Shown here in pieces: positions 1 through 11,898 of a DNA stretch of 64,000 bases (its first letter is position 1; each line of letters opens with the position of its first letter). Source of the DNA: Multifurca ochricompacta (Eukaryota; Basidiomycota; Agaricomycetes; Russulales; Russulaceae); contig WTXG01000170.1 in NCBI GenBank assembly GCA_022496185.1, forward strand, positions 1-64,000. Reading direction: 5' to 3'. The notes below the pieces were generated by a model, which searched no databases, was not told where the DNA came from, and was given only the letters and a program-made list of their open reading frames with translations. A program made the translations under genes and the position numbers.

Positions 1-343
1 ACATAATTGATCTGAGAATCTGTGGCCACAAAGGTCGAATCGCTGGTCAGGATGGTAAAACCAAGTTCACCATAGAAAACGCCAGTCGCACTCGCATCAT
101 TCTTGCCGACACGTAAGTAAATATATATCACCAATTTTCAATTGATCACAAATGAATGAATGCTCCCCCCCCCCCCCAACTCCAATCTGGGCGTCGCGCA
201 GAAAAATTCACATACTCGGTTCCTTCCAAAATATCAAAATCGCGCGCGACGCGATCGTCTCATTGATCCTTGGTTCTCCACCTGGGAAGGTGTACGCGGG
301 CTTGCGCACTGTCGCAAGTCGCATGAAACAGAGGTCTCTATAG
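1..343 (+). CDS. PNO1: PNO1/DIM2 KH-domain ribosome-assembly factor, 3' end
   Basis: The last part of the RNA-binding factor Pno1/Dim2, which in yeast acts in pre-40S ribosome assembly in the nucleolus and recruits the 18S rRNA dimethylase. Bases 34-112 read RIAGQDGKTKFTIENASRTR then IILADT. An intron at 113-201 (gtaagt...gcgcag) joins in frame to KIHILGSF at 202, and the frame ends at the TAG at 341-343 after LRTVASRMKQRSL. This is the conserved C-terminal KH segment of the family, including SLILGSPPGKVY. Bases 1-33 end in acaaag and look like the tail of an upstream intron, since the codon split there (G|GT) would restore the family's Gly before RIAG. The 5' part lies outside the window. 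The downstream neighbour is convergent. Family identification is confident; the upstream splice site is inferred. Confidence 0.9.
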
Positions 344-714
344 GCTTCGTCGTTGATGTGTTTCCAGGATGGCTGTACTTCGATCTTCCCTCGTTTCGAC
401 CTTGTTGCTAGCTGCACCGTTTAATGACAATCCTGGTTGGACAGATCAACATTGGGGACAGGACTTTAAAGGATGTATGTAAGAGAGAGAGATTTCAGGT
501 GGTTAGGGTGCCGTTGAGAAAGTACGTCAATAGCTATGTATGTACAACGTCCTCGTCGCTCATTTTTTCCCGAATCGAAATTGGGTGGCTGCAGCTCAGT
601 CGAAACCATGGTACTTGCCCTGTCTATTAGTGCTTTTAATCTTCGTCGTGCCTTTGAGCAGGCTGAAGGACCCCAAAATCAGTACTTGGATTTGAGGGAT
701 ATAGGTTTTAAATC
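344..714. other. Convergent intergenic region, no gene seen
   Basis: This 371-base gap lies between the stop of PNO1 (+) and the stop of the copper radical oxidase (-). It must hold both 3' UTRs. I see no conserved coding potential; the short open frames here overlap and show no domain. Confidence 0.6.
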
Positions 715-3065
715 TCACTTTTCGATGGCGCCGTGGTCGACAGGTGGGTCCTGCCCATCGCCGACCATGACCTTCACCCCTACGCTTGGGACATTTCCCA
801 CGACAACATACAACCAACCGGGGCCGGGTGGATATATACCTCCGTGCGGCGGGCCCTTGATGGTAAGCGTTTCTCCGTCTTCCTCGAGATCCACCGCGAG
901 GTACACAAGACGTGAGTTGGCGTGTACGGAGTGTGTCACATAGCCAAGGTCCATCAAAGAAACTGCAAAACCCGTGTCAGCCAACCCTGGAACCAATGCA
1001 AGAGAGGCGGAGAGAGAGAAAAATAACTGGACCTCTTATTCTTGAACCACGAAGATTGTCTGGAATCACAACATGCACTTTCACATTCTCTCCGAAGCCT
1101 ATTGTACGGGGTACGACACTGACCGTAGGCCGTTGTGAGGCCATATACGGTGGACGGAGCCACTCGACTCGGTACTCGGTGCCGTATGCTATCTCACTTC
1201 GATCAAGGTTCGGGTTGCTCCCCGCGATCATAATATCCCCGTTCGGTGTTAGAGTCGCAGTGGAGTGGTACATCCGTGGGAGGGCGCTTTCCGGCAGTCC
1301 CTGATGAACGAAGCGGTTTCCGACGGACGCTGTGGGGTCATAGAGCACGGGGGTGCGAACGGGCGCATCAGCATTCGACACTCCTACTTGATCTCTCACG
1401 TTCCCGTAACCCGCGATACCACTCCCTGCGCCGTTGACGAGGACTACGGCGCCCGTTGGAAGCAACACAGCGTCGGGCATGATACGCGCACTTGGCATGT
1501 GCTCGACTTGCCAGCCAGCGGCGATACCGGCCGAGGTGAGCAACAGACGTGCGCACTGGTCAGACGCCGGGTCCTTTGCTGACATTTGGTAGCTTGGCTC
1601 ATTATCGTCGAGGGTTGAACCACCGCAGATGAGTACTTCGGGCGCGTAGTTATTCTCTGGGGTGAGTGGGAGCAATACCCCCGTGCCGGTCATCGGGTAT
1701 GTGACGCGCACGCCATTAGGGATTTGTGGGAGTCGCTCCTCCTTGTTCTTCTTCCAGTCATAAATCATCGCGTCTCGGTTCGCGGCGACGAATACGCGCC
1801 CGTTAGGTAGGACGAACGCGATGGGGAAGAGGTTCGAGTTGAGCGTGTCGACGAAGAACTGGAGTCGCAGGGGCGTGCCGTTCGCGCCATGTAGGTTTTT
1901 CGGTGGGAAATACTCGACCGTGGGGTTGTTCGTCGTCGCATTATTGATCCACCCACCGCGCGTGGAGCCACCGAGGATCATCACGCTCCCGTCTTGGATC
2001 CTCAAAACGGTGTTGTACCATCGCGGAGTTGCGAGATGAATGCGCTCGGGATATTCGAGGATGTCACACCCAGCTGCATCTTCCGCATCGCACGGCTGGA
2101 AAAATCTCACGGCCTGAGTCCCATCGGTATCGCCAAAGTCCGTCGCTCCAGTAGTGTCCTCGACGACGGGGTTCCCACCGACGTTGAGGAGGGTGCCATT
2201 ACCTAGGAAAGCTCCGCCCGCGCAGAACGAGTTGCTCGTCACGTGTAGCGCGGTGACGGCGTGGGTGTTGAGGTTATAGAGTGCACCCCATGCTGGGTGG
2301 CGGTTGTCGATTGTCAGGGGATTGTGCTCCACTTTGTCCAGGATCAATGCGTGTGTCGGAGAGATGATCGCGAGTTGCATCGCGTTGACACCTGTTGTAC
2401 CCTTCTGTATTAACTCCCAGCTTTGGAGTGACGAGAAATTCGTGGTTGTTGCCTGCTCTAGGTTCTGGATCGTTGGCCGCACTGGCGCCACTTGCCGATT
2501 CGCCCCAAGAGGCGGCGGTGGTGCAAGACCCTTGGTGACGACAAATGCGTCTACGTCGATAATTGTTTGCCTACCGTGCTTTCCCTTCTTTCCTGCGTGC
2601 ACCACCTTGATGGTATGCTTTCTATACGGAAGATTGAAATCCCAGAATAAACGTTGCTGGATATGGTCGTGTGCTGCGTACGCGTCGACGCGCCTGATAT
2701 GCTGTCCGTTTATATACACGTCGGCTGTGCCATGTTGGGAACCCATGGAGCCAAACCACTCTATCCCAGTTCCGGTGAAGGTGAAAGATACGGCAGCACC
2801 TTTCTTAGTCGTCCTACGTAGTGAGCCGCCGACGAAGCGAGAGGAGTAGATGTCCATCCAGGTGCCTTTGTAATGCACGAATGGAGAGGCAGAATCGTAA
2901 CCCCTGGAGCCTGGCGGGACAAAGTAAGGTGTAAATAATGTAGCTTCGATGCTCCTTGGGAGTGAGTCCATTCCACGCCGGCTGAGGCTTGTGCTTGTAT
3001 GCTATTGAGTGGGCTGAGAGCGAGAAGAGTGCAAGTATTATTATTAGGAACGACAAAGAGAACAT
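715..3065 (-). CDS. Secreted copper radical oxidase (glyoxal oxidase-like)
   Basis: An extracellular galactose oxidase/glyoxal oxidase-type enzyme (AA5 family), which oxidises aldehydes or alcohols to give H2O2. My model has exons 3065-2977, 2903-1033 and 962-715, making 735 residues with introns of 73 and 70 nt. Residues 1-22 form a signal peptide (MFSLSFLIIILALFSLSAHS). Residues of roughly 35-145 form a beta-rich module (FTGTGIEWFG, GRQTIIDVDAF) common in basidiomycete secreted proteins, followed by kelch-like repeats and a DUF1929-type C-terminus (GPPHGGIYPPGPGWLY). The expected copper/radical ligands are visible: Cys257 (NSFCAGG), Tyr326 (RWYNTV), Tyr575-His576 (RMYHST) and His664 (YVTHSVH), with spacing close to glyoxal oxidase. 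The first intron uses a weak donor (GTGGAA); without it the frame would start at ATG 2971 and lack a signal peptide. It is divergent from ade4. Substrate cannot be read from sequence. Confidence 0.85.
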
Positions 3066-3509
3066 TTATGGCGAAGTACGGAATGGCAGACGAGAAGATG
3101 GAGAGAGCGAAATACAAACATCGAAGGATCCCATCTTCACTTTCCTCTTTTCCATTTCCATTTCTATTTCCTTTTTTTGACCGCGACAGTGTCATGTGAT
3201 CATAATTCTGAGGCACGTGCAAGTATCTTATGGGCCGGATGAGCCTCTCGCCCTCTCGCTTGCCTCGCTCTTTCGGCATCATTCTATGCCCATGTTCCGT
3301 GTTATTTGTTACTTTGCTTAATAATGATAATAAAATTATGATTAGATTAGATTATTATTATAATCAAGATCATGACTTACCTGGCTAGCCCTCTGAAAAC
3401 CTCTTGAAATTTATAAAGACTCTCGGGACGCGCACACCTCTCTCTCCAGAGCTTCCCTTCCACTCTCCCTCTTTTATATCCCCCACCCCTTCCTCTTTTC
3501 CACAAATTA
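3066..3509. promoter_or_regulatory. Shared divergent promoter, oxidase / ade4
   Basis: About 445 bases separate the oxidase ATG (-) from the ade4 first exon (+). The region holds a CACGTG palindrome near 3213, an AT-rich stretch at 3316-3365 and pyrimidine-rich tracts just before ade4 (3430-3500). No canonical TATA box is convincing. Use as a bidirectional promoter is inferred from layout only. Confidence 0.45.
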
Positions 3510-5778
3510 AGTGAGAATCGTGGCCCAAACTCGCGCTTACATCAAGTCTCATCAGTCACTTCCCTCTTTTCTTCCACAGTGTGCGGAATTCTCGGACTCC
3601 TCTTACATGACCCGACCCTCAACGCCGCACCCGAGATCTGCGAGGGTCTATCGTTACTACAACATAGAGGACAGGATGCATGTGGCATCGTTACGGGCGG
3701 GCCCAGGGGACGCCTATATCAATGCAAGGCTAATGGCATGGTTCGCGACGTCTTCACGCAGGACACGATAGCGCGACTGATTGGTGGAATGGGCATCGGA
3801 CATGGTGAGCCTCTGTCCTAGTCCGAAATTTTCCAATAGTGCCATTTTCACTCTGCTCCGATGATGAACCCATTCACACCGGGCTATTTACCTTTCTGTC
3901 TTTCAACGTCAGCGCCTTGCTCAGAGTACATCCGCGGAATATGACCACGTTAAGGTCGCACAAATGAATCTATCTACATTTTGGGTTACCTGACTCTAAA
4001 ATTACCCCTCCCTCTCTCTCCGGCTTGTTTCGTATACGATACTGAAGTGATCGCACGTTCTTTAGTTCGCTACCCAACAGCAGGCAGTTCGCATCATGCC
4101 GAGGCTCAGCCATTTTACGTTAATTCGCCCTATGGAATCACCTTCGCTCATGTGAGGGTCTTCAAATTCTTTACCTTTCCTGCCTGCGGTGATGACATAT
4201 CACTGCCAAACTGCAGAACGGAAACTTGATCAACACGGCCGCGCTTTTGCATTTTATGGATGCCGTGGCACACCGACATATCAACACCTCGTCTGATTCC
4301 GAGCTTCTTCTTAATATCTTTGCAGACAATTTAAATAATACTGGAAAATTTCGCATCAACGAGGAAGACATATTCGTAGCCGTGGGCGGGCTTATGGCCC
4401 AGGCTCGTGGGGCATACGCATGTGTCGCCATGCTCGCCGGATTCGGGATCATAGCATTCCGTGACCCCAATGGAATACGACCGTTGGGCGTTGCCTGCCG
4501 CACGGCGCAAAGTGGTGCTATGGATTGGCTGTGCGCAAGTGAGAGCGCTGTGGCGGATGTTGCAGGTTTCGTTGATTGGGAGGACGTACGACCAGGTACG
4601 CTATTTGGTTCGTCACACAACCGAGCGGGCGATCCATAACGCTGTTCCACCCTCTAGGCGAGGCGGTGATACTGACACGTTCTGGCGTGTCGCGGCGTCA
4701 AGTCGCTCCCACTGAAAACTTTGCGCCTGATATATTCGAATATGTCTACTTTGCGCGGCCAGACTCTGTCATCGATGGGATCAGCGTGTACCGCAGTCGG
4801 ATGGCGATGGGAAATGCGCTCGCACAGGAGGTGAAGCGTGTACTCACAGAAAAGCAGATCACGGTCGACGTCGTCATCCCGGTACCGGACACCTCGCGCG
4901 TCGCAGCCTTAAATCTCGCACAGAGTCTTGGTTTGCCATACCGCGAAGGGTTTGTTAAGAATAGATATGTCGGTCGCACCTTCATCATGCCTGAGCAACA
5001 GATGCGGTACGTCGTCACGCGTTTTTCATCCAAACTAATTTTTGTGTTTGGTTCACGCCGCAACATAGGAAAAAAAGCGTGAGGAAAAAGTTGAATGCCA
5101 TGGCTCTCGAATTCGCGGGAAAGAACGTCCTGATCGTTGACGGTAAGCTTTAACCTTGTTTTGTTAAATCCATACCCCGCTCGGAAAGTGCATCTCGATC
5201 CGCGGTTGACGATTATTTTAGACTCGATCGTCCGCGGAACAACGTCTCGGGAGATCATTCAGATGGCCAAAGACGTGGGGGCGAAAAAAGTGATCATGGC
5301 CTCTTGTGCGCCACCAATCCGGTATCCAAACGTGTACGGGATCGACATGCCCTCGCGTGCGGAGCTCGTCGCACATGGACGGACGACGGAACAGGTTGCA
5401 GACGCGATCGGTGCCGACTTGGTCATCTTTCAGACGTTGCCGGACCTCGTTGCGAGTGTGCGTCAGTTGAACCCGTCCATCGAACTGTTCGAGTGTTCGG
5501 TTTTCTCCGGCGAGTACGTCACGGGTGGCGTAGACGCCAAGTACCTCGATCATCTCGAGATCGTCCGCTCGGATAATATGAAGACCAAGGCTACTGGTGC
5601 TGTTGCTACCGTGACTACTGTGAACGGACACGCGGTGGAGGTGGCGCAGCGGCGGCGCAAGGGAAAGAGGAGAGCAGAAATGGAGGCGCAGGGTCTGTCA
5701 TGGGCGATAGCACGGCTGAAGAAGGTGCGGACAATGCAGGTAGCTCCTCACCTTTATCCGGTCCCATCGACGGAGTAG
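3510..5778 (+). CDS. ADE4: Amidophosphoribosyltransferase (glutamine PRPP amidotransferase)
   Basis: Catalyses the first committed step of purine synthesis: PRPP plus glutamine to phosphoribosylamine. Exons: A at 3510, then 3580-3804, 4066-4151, 4217-4595, 4658-5006, 5069-5142 and 5222-5778, giving 556 residues with no internal stop. The N-terminus reads MCGILG, with the nucleophile Cys exposed after Met removal. No ATG precedes TGC in the genome; the codon before it is GTG ending in the splice acceptor cttccacag. The ATG is restored only if A3510 joins TG3580 across a 69-nt GTGAGA...CAG intron. Class II glutaminase motifs follow ([37 protein letters not shown]), then the phosphoribosyltransferase PRPP loop [18 protein letters not shown]. 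The 261-nt second intron is unusually long. The last 50 residues are basic and poorly conserved. Identification is very secure. Confidence 0.95.
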
Positions 5779-6292
5779 ACGATACGATAGGATTGCATAA
5801 TACGTGGAAATTAGGCTAAGAAAAGCGTTTTGGACACACGGAATTGTCGCAATTTTGTACAGTAAATTACTGCTCTATCTACTTTTGCTTTGATGTGTTC
5901 TAGCTAATTTGTTCAGTGGGTACATGGGCTTAAAGATCTAACTTATACGATGAAGTCGCGCGGTGGGTCGGGGTGAAATCAACCTGATAGAGGCAACGCC
6001 GTTATGAAGCAAGCACTCAGACTAGTTAGTGCTCGTTGACCTGTCACAATATGTCACACCTTGCTATCAGTTCACCAATCTTCTCTTAATCTGCTCTGAA
6101 AGCTCTAAAGTAGAGTTGCGAATTTTCGTCGTGATATGATTCAAGATGAAATAGAGTTAAATCATGTACTTATTTCAGTGACAAGTGAGGTACGACATTC
6201 GGAAGTCGTCGTCACACCCAATCAGTGGCACGCGATCATACTGCTGAAAGGGGTGTCCGCCACCGGTATACCATCGACCGTCACTTCTAACC
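5779..6292. other. Intergenic, ade4 3' region and upstream of the NTPase gene
   Basis: This stretch between two co-oriented genes is AT-rich. I see no third gene, repeat or structured RNA in it. Confidence 0.5.
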
Positions 6293-9200
6293 ATGAGTGA
6301 AGCTAGCGCTACTACTTCGACCAGCCATGGTCCTCTTCTTGCTGTTCCCTCTCAGATGGACAGCAAAATGGTAGAGGACACATACATTCCTGAATACCAC
6401 AAGATGCTAGACATATGTGACCTTCATGCCCTTCACCATTCCTCCGATACAGACACAGACGAGATCTTGTCTGGGCGCATACCTCATTGGAAGATTCTCA
6501 AGGTAGTCGTGAACGGTTTTGACAAACTAGATCGAAGATACTGTCGCGAGTCACTTGGTTATGTAGATAAGATAAATCGGTTGTTTGAGGCAAGGCCGTG
6601 GCTTCCTCCTCTCTTGGACGAGTGCTTGGAACAAAAGTCATTCCGTACCATTCGTCTGCTAGGTAGTTACAACAGCCTTTTTTTTAAATTTTATTATTGA
6701 CGCGTTTTAAATGTCTTCATCGTATGCTTGTCCCTCTCTATTTCAGAGATTTTGCAAAAAGAAAGGGCCGCCGATTCAAACCAAAATACGGATACTGGTG
6801 ACGCACTCTCTGACGATTATGGTCGTAGTATGTTCACATCCTGGAATTACATCTGGCGTCGTATAAAACATCACTTTTCTAGTTGTCCTACAGTCATGGA
6901 ATCGAGAGTATGAAGGCACAGGAATGGAATTACTCTGTGCCATTATCACCGCATACAATAGTGATACAGGTCCAATATATGTACGGCATGCCAGTATCCT
7001 AAACTCGCCAGGCACGGGAAAATCTCGTATGGTGGATGAATTAGCGAAGAAGATCGTCACAGTGCCCATTTGCTTACGCGATCCTCAAATAAAAGGTTCA
7101 GCACGTCTCCAGCCCCGCCCTTTTTCCTGATGAAAAACAGTCGTCTCATCATTCTCTCTAGGGTTCCCGCCTACAGATGACAGGCTGCGCGACTGGCTGT
7201 ACAAAACTTTGACTTATGGGCGAGACGAAGCGTTAACGAAGTTCTATAACTTCCTGTATTCGCTTTGCACCGTTTTACTTGTGCGTTTGCAGGCCATCGA
7301 AAAAGAACAGTTTGGTAATCGGTTTCACGACGGCTGCTACCAGTGACTTATTACTAACAACGAATCTCAGGCACAGATCCTCCTTCATCGGCGAACCCAA
7401 CACCTCAGACAACGATTCCAAAAAAGAAAAAAAAGAAAAAAAAGAAAACACCTCAGACAAGCGCTTCAGAGCTACCTCCTGAGGAGCGCCAAGTGGGACT
7501 TGCAGCGGCTTTCCGCAAACTCATGACAGAGGGTCAGACTTTTGAGAAGGCCAATGCTTATCGTCAGAAGTTTTTTGATGATGTCATACAAACGAAGTCT
7601 GTTTTCCCCACCATCACTACCGGTGAGTCCGTATTGAGCCTACCTAAATTCTTTTTGCTTGATCACTGTAAGCCAGACATGGATTCTGTGAGAGCAAGAG
7701 TGCGCGATGCAGCCGAGGCAGTTGTTCTGTTCGTAAATTCGACGGCGCTCGAGAATAAATATGGCTACAAGGAGCAGCCATTCATCATCTTTGCCTTTGA
7801 CGATTCGCGTGAGCTTACGCATCTCGAACGAGACCGGGGATGGTCAATATTTTTGCAATTGCGCGCCGCCCTGAGGGAGGTTTCAAACTTTGGGATTTTC
7901 ACTTTGTTCCTTTCGGCAGTGGATAGTGTTCGTTTTTCTTGGGAACATCCACTAGATCGGCACCCTTCGAACCGGTTGGTACAATACGCTCCCGAACGTC
8001 TACCCCCTATCACAGATGCTGCACCTTTCGATCTCTTTGAATTCGAAGCTGAAGAAGGCATTGTCACCTTGAGTACAGTCACCGAGGATAGATGGATTTG
8101 TCACCTCGGCCGCCCGCTGTACGCCTTTCTTTTTATCCATCCAACAATTATCTTCACGTTTCCTGCTCGAATAGCTTTGCCGCTCACTATGACGCTGCAA
8201 AGGACCTAAATATCCACTGGGACCCTATATCCTTCGCCAAGCGGAAGTTACTAGACAGTCGCGATCGACTCAAAGAAGGAGATATGCCAGGCTCTTCGCA
8301 AGCTATTTATGATTGCATCTTCGCCTGCCTTTCCACGCGCTTTTTTGTACAATTCAAAGGCGTGAGGATGAGCATGTACCCTTTCCTGCGTAGGCAGATC
8401 GAGGAGCACACGCTGATTTGCTTGGAAGCAAATCTCGAACTTGATGAGATTGAGAGCTTCGTTGGCTCGGAGCCACTACTCGCCGAAGCCGCCGCCGAAG
8501 CCATTTCTGAAACAAAAATAAGTCCTGCGCGGCACTTGGCAAACTTTCCGGACGTGCATATCATCGACCATGGCTATCACGGAGAACTCGTCGGATTGCT
8601 TCTTGTTATGCAGGCACGTGATACAGCCGCGAAGGGCGGGAACCGGACGATATCCGTAGAACAGTTCTTGAAGGCGTTGCTTCCACAATCTATACACGGA
8701 CAGCTGGAGACTGCGAGGCCAGCCTATTTCCGTGAAAACGAGGACAAGCCGCTGTTTGAAACGTTCAAGGACTCACGGATGTGGTTCAATCACGTCATCA
8801 GGATCAGAAACCCTGACAATGTGAACGTTCGTCTCCTGTGGCAGTTCATCACGCGCGGTGCCATCATTGTGCGCGATTATGATATCTATCGTGGCATCGA
8901 CATCGTCCTTCCGGTCTGCTACTCGGGAGATGTGCTGTCGCGTGACACCGTGACGGCCATTCTCATTCAGGTCACAAACGACTCGATTTTCCAGGACAGT
9001 GTCCGTCGGGACCGCTTCGACTTCATGGGTCTATATCATGTCGGTCTAATTTCCAAAGAAGACTCGCCGCTACCAGTGATTCGGATGTTCTTAGCTCTCT
9101 CTTCCACCGATTCTGCCATACACGTCGTGCCACAGGATAAACCGAATCCGTACTTTCCGCAGGATTTTGAAGATAATGACGAGGTGCCGTTGACGGCGTA

Positions 9201-9348
9201 TGACATTTGGTGTGCGGGGTTGTCGCCGGAGACGTTCCCGGGAATTGGGGAAGATATCTCGGCCTACGAGGATCTCTTGGCGCGTAGCCGTCCAGACTAT
9301 GGATTTTGGGGAGATCCAAATGACCCTGGTTTGGGTGACGAAGACTGA
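6293..9348 (+). CDS. CRN-like P-loop NTPase with PD-(D/E)xK-like C-terminus
   Basis: Six exons (6293-6662, 6747-6824, 6883-7095, 7162-7314, 7371-8118, 8175-9348) splice into an uninterrupted 911-residue protein. It has a Walker A motif NSPGTGKS with Lys196, and a hydrophobic strand ending in two acids (FIIFAFDD, near 407-414) as Walker B. A run of nine lysines lies near 289-297 and could be a nuclear localisation signal. The C-terminal region has GIDIVLPV (about 761-768) followed by a strand ILIQVTN. That arrangement resembles the restriction-endonuclease-fold core of the NTPase-nuclease proteins related to crinkler (CRN) effectors, which are expanded in basidiomycetes. Here the usual Lys of QVK is Thr. 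No CRN ubiquitin-like head and no signal peptide are present. Intron 3 has a weak donor (GTTCAG). Family placement is by motif only; the role (effector, anti-transposon or immune) is unknown. Confidence 0.7.
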
Positions 9349-9780
9349 GGAAAGTGCGGTTAAAGGCGCGACACAGGATGACACCATTGATGTGAGCAGT
9401 CAGTAGCCTCGCTCACGTACGTCATGAATCTCTTGGGCGGTAAGGCTCTCTCTCGAGCGTTGAAGAGAGTGCCGTCGCCATTTCTTTCACTGATTATAAT
9501 CAATTTTGAGAAAGAAAAAAAAAAAGAACGAAAGGGGAACTGGATGGGGGAAGGGGAAAGGGAGGAGCTATATAAAATGTACAACATATCGCTGGTTAAG
9601 TCTCGACATGTAACGGGTTTTCTTGTAATGCATCAGAAGCTCGGCGTTTATAGAAGCGCGTGGCAACAAGTCCATACAATAAATGAGCCGAGCTCAGGGA
9701 AACCTCACGCATGAGTAAGCACACTCGTTAGAAAGAATATCACCTAACAGGGCTAATGAACACTTGTTAAGCATGATCAT
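9349..9780. other. 3' flank of the NTPase gene, no gene seen
   Basis: It contains an A-rich/purine-rich tract (9510-9570) and no recognisable gene. Confidence 0.5.
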
Positions 9781-9784
9781 GACT

Positions 9785-11635
9785 TGATACTGTATGGATC
9801 CAATCCGTGGTGAGTGCGAGGCAAAGTGTGATCCCTAAAGAAGAGAGGCAGGGGAGAGACGAGAGAGAAGAAAGAGAAGAAAGGAGTCCCAAGATAACTA
9901 CGACTTCGAATGAGGGTATGTCATGCCTAAACTTGCGAATACGCTGGCATTCCATTTGACCTAGTGTTTGACGTCGTCGAGAAGTTCTTTTAGAACACAA
10001 AGAGAAAAGAGGGAGAGAGAGAAATGCCGTTTGATTTCTTCTGCGTCTGCTGGCTCATGACTTGTCTACTACAATCATTTATAGAGACCTAGTTGAAAGA
10101 ATGTTATGAAGCAGATAATGTGAATGAAAGAGGGTGAAACGTGGCAATAGAATAAGCGACTCGGAAGCCGGGTGACGTAAGGGAATTATCGGGAAAGCGG
10201 CCTGGAACGTGTGGTAAATTACATCAATTGGCACTTGTACCAGTATCAGAGTTTGTCCGAATTAAAGGTGTGAGTAGTGTCAGAAATTTTATTGCAATGA
10301 CTTGAGAGAGAGAGAAAACGGGTCCAGCCAGAAGTGGTGACGGCCGAGGTTTCACGTCCAACGCCCGAGCCATCCCTAAAATACTTGGACTTTCTACTGT
10401 ACGGATCCAATCCAGGCAAAGTTTTCCCGAAAAGAGAGGAGAGAGCTAGAAGAAGGAGCCCCTGCGACAACTAAGACTTTGAAGAAGGTGTATCGTGCTT
10501 GTACTTGCGAATACGCTGCTTGCTGATTCCGTTTGACCTTACGCTTGACGTCGTCGTGAAGTTCTTTAGCACACAAAAAGAAAGACAACAAGGGAGAGAA
10601 ATGCTGTTTGATTTCTGCTTCTGGTGGCTCACTGGCTGCAGTGGTCTACTACAAGCACTGTATTTACCCTTATATATTTGCAGAGAGACCTGGTTATAAA
10701 GCAGAAGAGGATGAATTTGAATGAAAGGAGACAAGTAGGAGAAAGCCAGGCAATAAAGACATAGAGATGGTGAAAACCTGGCCATAAAGGCGGGGAGGTG
10801 ACAGAGGTAGGTGTGCGGAGCCTATCCGCGGTGAGTGCGAAGCAAAGCCTGTTCCTGAGGAGCAGGTGAGCAGTAAGTTGAGAAGAGGAGAGAGAAGAGC
10901 CCGCGCGACGTAATGAAGTCGATGAGCGTTGGATCGTGCTGAATGTTTACTGATGACGGTGCCGATGGTTCGATTGACCTTGCGCCTTGTTCAATAACTG
11001 TTCTTTTGCACACAAAGAGAGAGAGAGAGAGAGAAGCTAGATTGCTAGTTGCTGGCCGGTCTACTACAAGCATTGTATGTACCTTTATATACTTGTGGAG
11101 AGACCTAGCTGAAGGAATGTTTTTAGAATTTAACAGAGGTGAAGCCATGTGGGGTGAACGAAAGTGGAATAAGTAAAAGGGAGTAAGGGAGAAACCGGGT
11201 AGCCGGGTGTACGGAAAAGAATAGGCAGGCGGCCCGGAACGCGCACAATCCCTGTAATATGCTAAGTAAAATTACTTGTACCATAGATCAATCACGCTTT
11301 GCACCGGTGTCAGAGTCTGTCCGAAACTAAAGTCAGGCAAATGTTAGAAAATTTATTGACAGTATAGTATGGAAGAATGAGAGCAAACGGGTCCTGCCAG
11401 AAGTGGTGATGACCGGAGGTTTCGCGTCCAACGCCCGAGCCATCCTTACATAGGAATGGACGGGCAGGGGGCCCGGGATCATGTGCATGTGCTGATAATA
11501 TGATAAACGTCGAATGTTTGAAACTAATTCATAAGTGCTCTAACTCAGAGCTTGTAATGAAAGAGAAGAGTTTAACTAGGAGTGGCGATAGCTGGAGGTT
11601 TCATGCTCAACGCCCGAGCCATCCTTACACTACAC
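9785..11635 (+). repeat. Tandem array of a modular dispersed repeat
   Basis: Three modules recur in the same order. Module 1 is about 300 bp: it starts ggatccaatccgcggtgagtg-like, has a purine-rich middle with gttctttagcacacaaa, and ends tatatacttgtagagagacc-like; copies start near 9785, 10393 and 10815. Module 2 is a short ggcaggcggcccggaacgcg-like block near 10190, 11225 and 11461. Module 3 is gtccaacgcccgagccatcc near 10355, 11430 and 11608. On the minus strand module 1 carries a TATA-like tatataaagg. Copies are diverged with shifting indels, so they are not an obvious coding sequence. More copies sit at 20412, 38095 and 59590, always by the 3' end of an NLR gene. Confidence 0.7.
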
Positions 11636-11898
11636 TAATGACTGAACTTGCTCATGTATTGTTCCAATAACACCAAAATGGTAAGTGAGTGAAAAGGAGG
11701 CTTAAAGTGTCGTTCATGAACTGAAGCCTAAGACAAATCACCATTACCCGAAGAATGGATGAACGTCATAAGGACAGTCTCCGAGTCCCAAGCACTAGTT
11801 GCGTTATACAGTCAAATGTGCTACTACTAGTATGAACCAGGAGGATTTGTTTGCGTGTCTTCGCACGAAGTAGGACATGTCTCATTATCCGCTACGGT

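Noticed and set aside
152..201. ATG at 152 as the start of a separate 63-residue protein
   Set aside because: The first 16 codons are the intron tail with a C homopolymer; the rest is the conserved PNO1 C-terminus joined to the upstream exon in phase.
2304..2849. 181-codon open frame antisense to the oxidase
   Set aside because: It lies opposite a domain-rich, conserved coding exon, has no domain, and no splice or start context; a shadow frame.
10394..10785. Minus-strand frames in module 1 as a small conserved protein gene
   Set aside because: Frames shift between the copies at 9.8, 10.4 and 59.6 kb by single-base indels; no shared start codon or frame.
11391..11635. Module 3 of the dispersed repeat as a tRNA-derived SINE head (aggtttcgcgtccaacg resembling a B box)
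   Set aside because: The B-box match needs an insertion, and no A box lies at the right distance on either strand.
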